A stretch of DNA of 22,367 nt from an uncultured Wenzhouxiangella sp. (GTDB lineage: Bacteria > Pseudomonadota > Gammaproteobacteria > Xanthomonadales > Wenzhouxiangellaceae), in assembly GCA_937876395.1 (NCBI GenBank), contig CALEIM010000138.1:1-22367 (forward strand), given 5' to 3'. Positions 13,595 to 22,233 of the stretch are shown here, piece after piece. Under the pieces are notes generated by a model, which did no database searches, was not told where the DNA came from, and was given only the letters and a program-made list of their open reading frames with translations. The translations under genes were made by a program, and so were the position numbers. Position 1 is the stretch's first letter; every line of letters begins with the position of its first letter.

Positions 13595-16357
13595 TCAGTT
13601 CTCTGCGTCGTCTGATCGGTTTGTCTCGAAGTCGCCGGCCACCGCGAAGCTGAGCTCGTCCGGATCGATATGACGAGTCAGCGCGGCGCTGATCGATTCG
13701 GGCGTGAGCGCGCTGACCTTGTCTTCGAACTCGACGTGATAGTGCATGTCGCGATCGAGATAGCGGTTGTTGCCGAGGGTGGTCAACAGCAGGGAATCGT
13801 CGCTGCGGGCCAGCTCAAGCTGTTGCAGATAGCCACGCTTGCCGCGCTCGAGTTCTTCGCCGTCAAAGCCGGAGGTTACGGCTCGCTCCAGCTCCTCGAA
13901 CATGACCTCGACCAGGCGGCCGCGATTTTCCGGCGCATACATGGCATACACGAAGAACTGGCCGCGCTCGTCGAGGGCCGATGCGCTGACGCTGGCACCG
14001 ACGCCGTAGCTCAAACCCTCGTCGTCGCGGATCCGGCTCGACAGGCGCGAACTCAGGAATCCACCGCCGATCATGTGCCCGGCCAGTGACAGGGCCGGGT
14101 AATCCGGGTGCTCGCTGCTCATGTTCAGCGGGATGGAACCGATCAGTCCGGCGTTGGCCTTGTCATCAAGCTGGGCTTGCAGCGTGGCCTGTTCGGCGGC
14201 AAAGAACGGCCGTTCGTAGCGCTCGAACGCGATCTCGGGGGTGAAATCATTGAACAGGGACTCCAGGTTGGCGCGCAGTTGGTCGGCGTCGAAATCGCCG
14301 ATGAAAGTGATCGTGGTGCCGGGGCCAAAGCCGTAGAAGCGGCGATGAAAGTCGATTAGCTGATCGCGCTCGACGGCTTCAATTCGGGTACGAGCTTCGT
14401 CCCAGTCCGGTACAAACTCGGGATGATCGGCCGGATAGTTCTGCAGGTGTCGATTGAGCAGGCGGCTGGCGACGGCCATCGGATTGTCGCGCCCATGATC
14501 GAGCCCGGTTAGCTGCTGGCGACGCAGCTCTTCGAGCTCCCCGGACTCGAAACGCGGATTGCGCAGGATATCGGCGCTCAGTTCAAGCAGCTCGTCGAGG
14601 TGCTCGCGCGTGGTTTCCATCGACGCGGTGACCATGTCCCCACCGCTGATCGACAGGGCCGACTCCAGTTCGCTGCTGCGATCGCGAATCGTCTGGCGAT
14701 CGTAGTCCCGGCTGCCGCGCATGAGCATGTTGCCAGTCATTGACGGCACGCTGCCTTGCCCGCGCAGGGTATCGAGCGTGCCCAGGCGCATGCTGATCTG
14801 GCCGACCACGCGCTGGCCGCGGCTGCCCTTGGGCAGCAGCGAGACCTTGGCGCCGTTGGCCAGCTCGAAGTTGACCAGGCGGGCTTCGATGTTGTTGGCT
14901 GTCGGTTCGAACGCTTCACCCGCGCTCACCGCGGTGCGGCCTTGATAGCCGGCCAGCAGTTCGTCGAGCGCCGGGGCGGCCGGAATTTCGGCGCGCCGGG
15001 GCTGATCGGTCGGGATGAACTGGCCGATGGTGCGATTGTCCTCGCGCAGGTAGCGTTCGGCGACGCGCACAACGTCGTCGACCGTGACCTCATCGAGACG
15101 ATCACGATTGAGCAGCATCAGCCGCCAGTCGCCGGCAGCCGCCCACTCGCTGAGCTGGATGCCGACCCGATCGGAATCGTTGAGAATGATGGAGATGTTG
15201 CGCTTGAGCGCATTGACGGCGCGCTCAACCTCGGTTTGATCCGGCGGATTGTTTTTGAGCGCCTCGATGGTAGTCACCATCGCCTGGCGGGCGGCGTCGA
15301 TATCGACTTCGCGATCGATCTGGGCAAACGTCAGCAGCAGTGAGGGATCACCCAGGGACAGTGCAAAGCTGCCCACCTGGCTGGCCAGTTCCTCGGTCAC
15401 CAGCGCCTGGTGCAGACGACCCGACGGTGATTCGCCGAGCACGTGGGCGAGCACCTGAACGGCGGCGTGATCCGGGTGGCTGGCGGCCGGCATATGCCAG
15501 GCGCCCATCAGGGCCTGAAATGTGCCTGAACGGCGCACCGTGACGCTGCGCTCACCGTCCTGGGCTGGCTCGCGGGTATAGCTCGGCCAAAGCTGCATTT
15601 CGCCGCTGCGCTCCGGCGCAGGGATGGCTCCGAAGCGTTCTTCGACCAGCGCCAGAGCGCGCTCAGGTTCGAAATTGCCGCTCAGGATGAGTACGGCGTT
15701 GTCGGGCTGGTAGTAGCGCTGGTAGAAACTGTGCAAGCGCTCGATCGGCACGTTTTCGATGTCCGACCGCGCGCCGATGGTCGAGCGCCCATAGCCGTGC
15801 CACAGGTAGGCGGTGGCGGTGACGCGCTGCATCAGCACACCGATGGGATTGGTTTCGCCGATCTCGAACTCATTGCGCACCACGGTCATTTCCGATCCGA
15901 GATCTTCGGCTCGGATAAGCGAATTGACCATGCGGTCGGCTTCCATGCCGATCGCCCAGGCGAGGTTTTCCTCGCCGGCCGGCAGGGTCTGGAAATAGTT
16001 GGTCCGGTCGTACCAGGTCGTGCCATTGGCCGAACCGCCGCGTTCGGAAATCTCGGCTTTGATGTCCTGGTGGTCGGGCGTGCCGTAAAAAAGCATGTGT
16101 TCGAGCAGGTGAGCCATGCCGGTTTCGCCCGCGCTCTCGTGCCTGGAGCCAACAAAATAGGTGATATTGATGGTCGCCGTCGGCCGGCTCTTGTCGGGCA
16201 TGAGCAAAAGCTGCATGCCGTTAGCGAGGCGGTATTCATCGATGCCTTCGACGCTGGTGACGTGCTCGATCTCGCCGGCCTGGGCGTTAAACGCCAGCGG
16301 CAGAATAAAAGCCAGAGCAAGCAGCGCCTGCCAATGGGTGCGAGCGAAAAGCCTCAT
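13595..16357 (-). CDS. periplasmic M16-family zinc metallopeptidase, double-domain
   Basis: The product is 920 residues with a signal peptide (MRLFARTHWQALLALAFILPLAFNAQA), so it is exported to the periplasm. The inverted zinc motif HLLEH (83-87) and a third ligand Glu163 in RNEFE, 76 residues later, mark an active first M16 domain. The second M16 half (about 490-900), starting near FELANGAKVSLLPKG, lacks HxxEH, as is usual for the non-catalytic partner, and includes the substrate-positioning 'GLSYGVGA' region. Two-half enzymes of this kind (pitrilysin-like) degrade peptides inside a clam-shell chamber. GGAG lies 8 bases before the ATG at 16357. It is downstream of msrB by 102 bases and upstream of the acyltransferase by 31. 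The physiological substrate is unknown. Confidence 0.92.
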   Translation of the reverse strand: MRLFARTHWQALLALAFILPLAFNAQAGEIEHVTSVEGIDEYRLANGMQLLLMPDKSRPTATINITYFVGSRHESAGETGMAHLLEHMLFYGTPDHQDIKAEISERGGSANGTTWYDRTNYFQTLPAGEENLAWAIGMEADRMVNSLIRAEDLGSEMTVVRNEFEIGETNPIGVLMQRVTATAYLWHGYGRSTIGARSDIENVPIERLHSFYQRYYQPDNAVLILSGNFEPERALALVEERFGAIPAPERSGEMQLWPSYTREPAQDGERSVTVRRSGTFQALMGAWHMPAASHPDHAAVQVLAHVLGESPSGRLHQALVTEELASQVGSFALSLGDPSLLLTFAQIDREVDIDAARQAMVTTIEALKNNPPDQTEVERAVNALKRNISIILNDSDRVGIQLSEWAAAGDWRLMLLNRDRLDEVTVDDVVRVAERYLREDNRTIGQFIPTDQPRRAEIPAAPALDELLAGYQGRTAVSAGEAFEPTANNIEARLVNFELANGAKVSLLPKGSRGQRVVGQISMRLGTLDTLRGQGSVPSMTGNMLMRGSRDYDRQTIRDRSSELESALSISGGDMVTASMETTREHLDELLELSADILRNPRFESGELEELRRQQLTGLDHGRDNPMAVASRLLNRHLQNYPADHPEFVPDWDEARTRIEAVERDQLIDFHRRFYGFGPGTTITFIGDFDADQLRANLESLFNDFTPEIAFERYERPFFAAEQATLQAQLDDKANAGLIGSIPLNMSSEHPDYPALSLAGHMIGGGFLSSRLSSRIRDDEGLSYGVGASVSASALDERGQFFVYAMYAPENRGRLVEVMFEELERAVTSGFDGEELERGKRGYLQQLELARSDDSLLLTTLGNNRYLDRDMHYHVEFEDKVSALTPESISAALTRHIDPDELSFAVAGDFETNRSDDAEN

Positions 16358-16392
16358 GGGTGAATCTCCGTCAAGGGTTGGAATGAATCAAA

Positions 16393-16408
16393 GCCGACCA
16401 TGATCGGC
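16393..16408 (-). terminator. weak hairpin downstream of msrB
   Basis: A short stem (gccga / tcggc) is followed on the minus strand by TTTGATTC. It lies 52 bases after the msrB stop. It is too short to be convincing and may only attenuate. Confidence 0.2.
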
Positions 16409-16459
16409 CAGGTGCCCGGTCAATGGACGTGCAAAAAGTCATGAATTGTCGATGCTGTG

Positions 16460-16906
16460 TCAGTCCGCCTGGCGCAGTTCGGGCAGGGCTTCGTCCGCCG
16501 GCCAGAACTCCAGAGCCAGGCCGTTGTTGCACCAGCGCTGGCCGGTCGGCGGCGGGCCGTCGGGGAAAACGTGGCCCTGGTGGCCGCCGCAGCGTGCGCA
16601 GTGGTACTCGATGCGCGGTTGGCTCAGGCGGAAGTCCTCGTTGGTGCCGATGTGGTCGGTATGGATCGGCTGATAGAAACTCGGCCAGCCGGTGCCGGAG
16701 TCAAACTTGTGCGCGCTCAAAAACAGCGGCAGGAAACAGCCGGCGCACAGGTAGGTACCGTCGCGATGCTCGTGATTGAGCGGGCTGCTGACCGAACACT
16801 CGGTCGCCTCGCGACGCAGCACGCTGTAGACCTCGGGCGCGAGAATTTCGCGCCAGCGATGGTCGTCAAGATTCAGCGGTTCGAACGGGATTGGTAGCGG
16901 GTTCAT
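16460..16906 (-). CDS. msrB: peptide-methionine (R)-S-oxide reductase MsrB
   Basis: The product is 148 residues from the ATG at 16906, giving MNPLPIPFEPLNLDDHRWRE, a natural MsrB start. Two zinc-binding CxxC pairs (Cys54/57 and Cys103/106) are present, with substrate-pocket GTGWPSF (71-77), GGHQGHVF (107-114) and the catalytic Cys126 in RWCNNGLAL. The enzyme reduces methionine-R-sulfoxide in proteins using thioredoxin. No signal peptide is seen, so it is cytoplasmic. An upstream ATG at 16969 overlaps the parE stop as TAATG and would add 21 Arg/Ser-rich residues; translational coupling from parE makes that start possible, and I cannot exclude it. It lies between parE and the M16 peptidase on the same strand. 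Confidence 0.93.
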   Translation of the reverse strand: MNPLPIPFEPLNLDDHRWREILAPEVYSVLRREATECSVSSPLNHEHRDGTYLCAGCFLPLFLSAHKFDSGTGWPSFYQPIHTDHIGTNEDFRLSQPRIEYHCARCGGHQGHVFPDGPPPTGQRWCNNGLALEFWPADEALPELRQAD

Positions 16907-16968
16907 GGATTGTCCAGACAGGCTTGCACTCATTCGATTCCGGTCGCGGCGGGAAGTTCGCCCGGTCA

Positions 16969-18858
16969 TTAGACCTCGATCTCGGCCAGATTGCCCTTTT
17001 CTTCCAGCCAGACGCGCCGGTCGGCGGCCCGCTTTTTGCCCAGCAGCATGTCCATCAGGGCCTCGGTGCCGGCTGGGTCGTCGATGGTTAGCTGCAGCAG
17101 GCGGCGGGTGTCGGGGTCGATGGTGGTTTCACGAAGCTGCAGCGGATTCATCTCGCCGAGCCCCTTGAAGCGCATTTCGCTGACCTTGCCCTTGAGCCGC
17201 TCGGCTTCGATCAGGGCGTAGATGCCCTGGCGTTCTTCGCCGTCGAGCGCGTAGTGGGTTTGCTTGCCAACGTCGATGCGGTAGAGCGGCGGCATGGCGA
17301 CAAAGATCCGGCCGGCGTCGACCAGTGGCCGAAAATGCTTGAGAAACAGCGCCGAAAGCAAGGTCGCGATGTGCAGGCCGTCGGAATCGGCGTCGGCCAG
17401 GATGATGACCTTGCCGTAGCGCAGCCGCGAAAGGTCGTCGCTGCCCGGCTCGACGCCAATGGCGATGGTCAGATCATGCACCTCCTGCGACTGCAGTACC
17501 TGGGCCGGGTCGGTCTCCCAGGTGTTGAGGATCTTGCCGCGCAAGGGCATGATCGCCTGGAACTCGCGGTTGCGCGCCTGCTTGGCACTGCCGCCGGCGG
17601 AGTCACCTTCGACCAGAAACAGCTCGGTTTCTTCCAGGTCGGTGGACGCGCAGTCAGCCAGCTTGCCCGGCAGGGCGGGGCCGGCGGTAATTTTGCGTCG
17701 GGCCACGGCTTTGCGCGCCTTTTGTCGTTTCAGTGCGCTTTCGATGGCCAGTTTGGCAATGGCTTCGCCGTCGGCGACGTGCCTGTTCAGCCACAGGGCG
17801 AACGCGTCCTTGACCACGCCGGAGACAAAGCTGGCCGCCGAGCGCGATGACAGACGCTCTTTGGTCTGGCCGGAGAACTGCGGATCTTCGAGTTTGATCG
17901 ACAACAGAAAGCTCAGCCGCTCCCAAACATCCTCGGGGGCGAGCTTGAGGCCGCGCGGCAGCAGGTTGCGAATCTCGCAAAACTCGCGCAGGCCCTCGAT
18001 CAGGCCGGTGCGCAGACCGTTGGTGTGAGTGCCGCCGGCCGGGGTCGGAATCAGGTTGACGTAAGATTCCTGGACCAGCTCGCCGACCGGAACCCAGCTC
18101 AGCGCCCATTCGGCCTCCTGGTCGGCGCCGGAAAAGTCGCCGGTGAAGGGGTCGGCGGGCAGCCGTTCCACTCCGTCGAGACGTTCGTTCAGGTAGTCGC
18201 TCAGGCCATTTTCAAACTGCCAGGTTTCGGTTTCATCGTTGATGCGGTCGTCCAGGCGAACGGTAAGCCCCGGACACAGGATGGCCTTGGCCTTGAGCAG
18301 GTGTTTCAGGCGCGGGCGCGAAATCTTGGGCGAGTCGAAATAGTCCGGGTTCGGCCAGAACCGGACTACGGTGCCGGTGTTGCGCTGACCGACCGAATCC
18401 ACGACCGTCAGCGGACGCTCGGTTTGGCCGTTGATAAAGCTGATCTCGTGCACTTCGCCGCCGCGCTTGATCCGGCAGACGAGCCGTTTTGAAAGCGCGT
18501 TGACCACCGACACCCCGACGCCATGCAGGCCGCCGGAGAACTTGTAGTTCTGGCCGGAAAATTTGCCGCCGGCGTGCAGGCGGGTCAGGATCAGTTCAAC
18601 ACCGGGCAGCTTGTGCTCCGGATGCAGGTCAACCGGCATGCCGCGGCCGTCGTCGGTGACCTCGACCGAGCCGTCGTCGTGCAGCAGCACGTCAATCTGG
18701 CGGGCATGGCCGGCCAGCGCTTCGTCCACCGCGTTGTCGACCACTTCAGCGACCAGGTGATTGGGCCGGCTGGTGTCGGTGTACATGCCGGGCCGGCGCT
18801 GAACCGGCTCCAGGCCCTGCAGGACTTCGATATCGGATGCCTGATAGGCCTTGCTCAT
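16969..18858 (-). CDS. parE: DNA topoisomerase IV subunit B
   Basis: The product is 629 residues, virtually the length of E. coli ParE. The GHKL ATPase part shows Glu38 and Asn42 (AEVVDNAVDEAL), DDGRGMP (69-75) and GLHGVGVSVVN (110-120); the transducer loop has QTK at 331-333. The TOPRIM domain has EGDSAGG from Glu417 and LADADSDG with Asp489/Asp491. The short C-terminus without an insert and the PLRGKILN motif (438-445) fit ParE as well as GyrB; the length (about 630, not 800) favours ParE. With ParC it decatenates replicated chromosomes in the cytoplasm. The gene diverges from the Lon-like gene across a 104-base gap and its stop overlaps a possible msrB start (TAATG). Confidence 0.93.
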   Translation of the reverse strand: MSKAYQASDIEVLQGLEPVQRRPGMYTDTSRPNHLVAEVVDNAVDEALAGHARQIDVLLHDDGSVEVTDDGRGMPVDLHPEHKLPGVELILTRLHAGGKFSGQNYKFSGGLHGVGVSVVNALSKRLVCRIKRGGEVHEISFINGQTERPLTVVDSVGQRNTGTVVRFWPNPDYFDSPKISRPRLKHLLKAKAILCPGLTVRLDDRINDETETWQFENGLSDYLNERLDGVERLPADPFTGDFSGADQEAEWALSWVPVGELVQESYVNLIPTPAGGTHTNGLRTGLIEGLREFCEIRNLLPRGLKLAPEDVWERLSFLLSIKLEDPQFSGQTKERLSSRSAASFVSGVVKDAFALWLNRHVADGEAIAKLAIESALKRQKARKAVARRKITAGPALPGKLADCASTDLEETELFLVEGDSAGGSAKQARNREFQAIMPLRGKILNTWETDPAQVLQSQEVHDLTIAIGVEPGSDDLSRLRYGKVIILADADSDGLHIATLLSALFLKHFRPLVDAGRIFVAMPPLYRIDVGKQTHYALDGEERQGIYALIEAERLKGKVSEMRFKGLGEMNPLQLRETTIDPDTRRLLQLTIDDPAGTEALMDMLLGKKRAADRRVWLEEKGNLAEIEV

Positions 18859-18952
18859 GAACTGAACTTCCGTTGCGACTGTCAGCTTGCCATTATGACC
18901 CCATCCGGCGAGTCGATCCGAGTAGACTGGGCGGGAATTCAGGTTCCATATT

Positions 18953-18956
18953 GAGG
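18953..18956 (+). promoter_or_regulatory. ribosome binding site deciding the Lon-like start
   Basis: GAGG lies 6 bases before the ATG at 18963 and directly abuts the alternative ATG at 18957, which would be too close. It therefore favours 18963. In the rest of the 18859-18962 gap I see only weak promoter words (for example TTGCGA, 15 bases, TATGAC). Confidence 0.6.
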
Positions 18957-18962
18957 ATGAGC

Positions 18963-21377
18963 ATGGCCGAAATCAAACCGCTCCGGGCCGATCAGGTCTA
19001 CCGCGAGTGCCCGCTTGATCTGCTGGATTTCGATACCACCGAAGCGCTTGAAGCGCTGCCCGAGCCGATTGGCCAGGATCGCTTCATGCGCGCCATGCGC
19101 TTTGGCACCGGCATTCGCAACGGCGGCTTCAACCTGTTTGTGCTTGGTCCGCGAGGGCTGGATCGGCACGGCCTGATAAAGCGCTTCCTCAACGATCAGG
19201 CCGAGCAAAAGGACGTCCCGTCGGACTGGTGCTACGTCATGGATTTCGCCGCACCGGACCGGCCGGCCGCGCTGCGTCTGGCCGCCGGTGAGGGCCAAAA
19301 GCTGCGTCAGGATATGGACGGCTTCGTCGAGGAGTTGCGCACCAGCGTCGCGGCGGTTTTTGAAAGCGAGGAGTATCAGAGCCGCGCCCAGACCATCCAG
19401 GGCGAGTTCGAACAGCGCCAGCAAAAGGGCCTGAGCGCGATCGGTGAGGAAGCCAGCCAGGCCGGCATCGCCCTGATTTCCAAGCAGGGTGGATTTACTC
19501 TGGCGCCAATGCGCGACGGCGAAGTGCTGGAGCCGGAAGAATACGAAAAGTTGCCTGCCGAGGAACGCGAGCGCATCGAGCAGAAAGTCGCCGAGCTGCA
19601 AAAAAAGCTGCAGCAAGAAATCCAGCGCATTCCGGCCCTGCGCAAGGAGCTGATGAGCCGGGTTCGCGAACTCAATGAAGAAATGATTATGTTCGCGCTC
19701 GAAGGTCCGATCAAGGAGCTCAAGAACCGCTGGGCCCATGCGCCCGGTGTGCTCGCTCATCTTGACGCGGCGCGCAAGCACGTGGTGGATCATCCAGGAG
19801 CTTTGCGCGGTCAGCAGGGTAGCGGGCCGCCCGAGCAGTTCCTGGACCACTTTCGCGTCAACCTGCTGGTCGACAACGCCGAGACCAGAGGCGCGCCGAT
19901 CATTTACGAAGACCTGCCCACCCACCATCACCTGGTCGGCTGGATCGAACACCAGGTGCGCAACGGCGCGCTCTACACCGATGTATCGATGATTCGCCCG
20001 GGCGCGTTGCATCGCGCCAACGGGGGCTACCTCATTCTCGATGCGCGCCGGGTGTTGTCCAACCCGATGGCCTGGGAAAGTCTCAAGCGCGTTTTGATGT
20101 CGCAGGACGTGCGCATTGAATCGCTGGAACGGATTTACGGCATGGTCAGCACGACCAGCCTGCAGCCGGCCAATATTCCGGTGTCGGTCAAGGTCATCCT
20201 GGTCGGTGAGCGGATGCTGTATTACCAGTTGGCCCAGCACGATCCCGACTTTCTTGAACTGTTCAAGGTTGAAGTGGATTTCGAGGACGAAGTCGACCGC
20301 AATGATGACAGCGTGCATCGGTATGCGCGCATGCTCGCCGACCTGGCACGGCGCGGGCAAGTCGCACCGCTGGACCGCTCCGGCGTGGCGCGCATGATTG
20401 AACACGCCAGTCGTCTGGCTGACGATCAGCAGAAATTCACCGCCAGCGACCGCGACTTGAGTGACGTGCTGGCCGAAGCCGATTACTGGGCGACGGATGC
20501 CGGATCGGAAGTGATTTCAGTCGAGCATGTCCAGCGCGCCATCGACGAGCGACAGGTCCGTTCCGAACGTTTGCGCCGGGCCAGTCTGGAGCAGATCGAA
20601 CGCGGCACCGTGATGATTGCCACTAGCGGATCGACCGTGGCCCAGATCAACGGCCTGTCAGTGCTGCAGCTGGGCAAAATCCGTTTTGGTCGTCCGTCGC
20701 GGATCACAGCCACGGCGCGCCCGGGACGCGGCCAGCTTGTGGATATCGAGCGTGAAGTCGATCTCGGCGGCCCGATTCACAGCAAGGGTGTTTTGATCCT
20801 GTCGCGCTTTATCGGCGCGCGCTTTGCACCGGAAGGCGAGCTGTCCCTGTCGGCCAGCATCGTGTTCGAGCAGTCCTATGGCGGGGTCGACGGTGATTCC
20901 GCTTCGCTGGCCGAAACCTGCGTGCTGCTGTCGGCAATCACCGGCATCGGCCTGAAGCAGTCGTTGGCCGTAACCGGCTCGATGAGCCAGCACGGTGAGG
21001 TCCAGGCCGTTGGTGGCGTTAGCGAAAAAGTCGAAGGTTTCTTTGACGTTTGCCGCCAGGCCGGAGCGCTCGACGGCCACGGCGTGCTGGTGCCGGCGGC
21101 CAACGTTGATCATCTGATGGTCAACCAGGCAGTTCGTGAAGCGGTGGCCAGTGGAGAGTTCCGTATTTTCCCGGTGCGCACGGTCAATGAAGCGCTGGAA
21201 CTGCTCACCGGAATGACGGCTGGCGAACCGGACAAGGACGGACGATACCCCGAAGGCTCGTTCAACCGCGCGGTGGCCGACCGACTCGAACATTTCGGTC
21301 GCCTGGCCCGCAAGGATCGCAAGCCGAGCGGCGGCAATGAGCAGGACAAGGACAGAGGCGATGACGAGTCCGTCTGA
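18963..21377 (+). CDS. Lon-family AAA protease (AAA_32/LonB-like) with degenerate P-loop
   Basis: The product is 804 residues from the ATG at 18963 (GAGG 6 bases upstream). The N-terminal region resembles the AAA_32-type ATP-dependent protease family. The P-loop position reads LGPRGLDRHG (61-70), lacking the GK[T/S] of Walker A. A long helical, coiled-coil-prone insert (about 110-260) follows, then GGYLILDARRVL (354-365) at the Walker B position and VILVGERMLYY near 411-421. The C-terminal Lon protease domain (about 555-750) has Ser646 in DGDSAS and Lys689 in GGVSEKVEG, 43 residues apart as in E. coli Lon (679/722). The last 50 residues are charged and probably disordered. It is cytoplasmic; substrates are unknown. 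It overlaps the following stress-protein-like gene by 17 bases. Confidence 0.9.
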   Translation: MAEIKPLRADQVYRECPLDLLDFDTTEALEALPEPIGQDRFMRAMRFGTGIRNGGFNLFVLGPRGLDRHGLIKRFLNDQAEQKDVPSDWCYVMDFAAPDRPAALRLAAGEGQKLRQDMDGFVEELRTSVAAVFESEEYQSRAQTIQGEFEQRQQKGLSAIGEEASQAGIALISKQGGFTLAPMRDGEVLEPEEYEKLPAEERERIEQKVAELQKKLQQEIQRIPALRKELMSRVRELNEEMIMFALEGPIKELKNRWAHAPGVLAHLDAARKHVVDHPGALRGQQGSGPPEQFLDHFRVNLLVDNAETRGAPIIYEDLPTHHHLVGWIEHQVRNGALYTDVSMIRPGALHRANGGYLILDARRVLSNPMAWESLKRVLMSQDVRIESLERIYGMVSTTSLQPANIPVSVKVILVGERMLYYQLAQHDPDFLELFKVEVDFEDEVDRNDDSVHRYARMLADLARRGQVAPLDRSGVARMIEHASRLADDQQKFTASDRDLSDVLAEADYWATDAGSEVISVEHVQRAIDERQVRSERLRRASLEQIERGTVMIATSGSTVAQINGLSVLQLGKIRFGRPSRITATARPGRGQLVDIEREVDLGGPIHSKGVLILSRFIGARFAPEGELSLSASIVFEQSYGGVDGDSASLAETCVLLSAITGIGLKQSLAVTGSMSQHGEVQAVGGVSEKVEGFFDVCRQAGALDGHGVLVPAANVDHLMVNQAVREAVASGEFRIFPVRTVNEALELLTGMTAGEPDKDGRYPEGSFNRAVADRLEHFGRLARKDRKPSGGNEQDKDRGDDESV

Positions 21378-22233
21378 GCACCGACAGCCTCAGCAAGCCC
21401 AACCCATCCAGCGCGTGGTAGTGCTGTTCGACGCCTCGCCCGGCTCGATCCAGGCGCTGAATGCCGCCGCTGCTCTGGCTCGGAAACTGGGCACCGAACT
21501 GCTGGCGGTGTACGCCGAAGAACCGAATCGTCAGCGCAGCGTCGGCTTTGCCTTCGCCAGCGAAATCGGCACGCTCTCAGGCGTGATCCGCCCGCTGGCC
21601 GGAGCGCATCTGGCCAACGCCCGCCAACACGAAGTGGCGATGGTGCGGCGCGCCGTTGAAGCCTCGGCAAGCATTCGGGAAGTGCCCTGGGAACTGGTCG
21701 TTATTCACGGTCGCCTGGTCGATGCGGTGCTTGAGCTGGTTTCGCCGACTGACCTGATCGTGCTCGGCCGGGTTGGCTGGTCGGCCCGCCTGGGGCGGAC
21801 TCTGGGCCAGGCACCGCTGATCCTGGCGCGGCGGGCGCCGGGACATGTCCAGATTGGCGCGGCGGCGCCGGCCCATCAGTACGGCGCCATCGCGGTGCTG
21901 CTGGAAGGCGAGCGCGGTCGCGAAAAGCTGATTGAGCAGGCAATCGAGCGAGCCGCCTTGAGCCGCCGCGATCTGGTCCTGCTGAGCACCGCAGACGGTT
22001 TTGGGCCGGAAGTTGCCCGCCTGGCCGCTGACGCTCCGGCCTCCGGACCGCGCTGTCGGACCCGGATTTTGCCCGCCTTGAACAGCGGCGAGCTGCTGCG
22101 CGCACTCAGCGAGGAACGCGCCGTGGAGCTGATCGTCGGTCGTCACGGCGGATGGCTGGAATCCGCCGCATCGGCACGCCTGCTGGCCCACCTGGGCATG
22201 CCACTGCTGGTGGTGTCAGATTCATCCGGCTGA
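21361..22233 (+). CDS. tandem universal-stress-protein-like protein
   Basis: The product is 290 residues. The ATG at 21361 follows AGAGG closely and lies inside the end of the Lon-like gene; an ATG at 21337 is also possible. Residues 17-166 form one USP-like unit (QRVVVLFDASPGSIQALNAA, LARKLGTELLAVYAE, LIVLGRVGWSARLGRTLG), and residues 175-286 form a second, poorer unit (AIAVLLEGERGREKLIEQAI, LIVGRHGGWLESAASARLL, MPLLVV). The nucleotide-binding G-x2-G-x9-G pattern is only partly kept. It is cytoplasmic. Translational coupling to the protease gene suggests a shared stress role. Its last 12 bases overlap the convergent lysA-type gene. The family call is likely but sequence similarity is modest. 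Confidence 0.75.
   Translation: MTSPSEHRQPQQAQPIQRVVVLFDASPGSIQALNAAAALARKLGTELLAVYAEEPNRQRSVGFAFASEIGTLSGVIRPLAGAHLANARQHEVAMVRRAVEASASIREVPWELVVIHGRLVDAVLELVSPTDLIVLGRVGWSARLGRTLGQAPLILARRAPGHVQIGAAAPAHQYGAIAVLLEGERGREKLIEQAIERAALSRRDLVLLSTADGFGPEVARLAADAPASGPRCRTRILPALNSGELLRALSEERAVELIVGRHGGWLESAASARLLAHLGMPLLVVSDSSG

Noticed and set aside
18939..20405. Long open frame of 488 codons on the strand opposite the Lon-like gene
   Set aside because: It mirrors the codon pattern of the protease gene in GC-rich DNA, has no recognisable domain and no ribosome binding site; the sense frame has clear family motifs.
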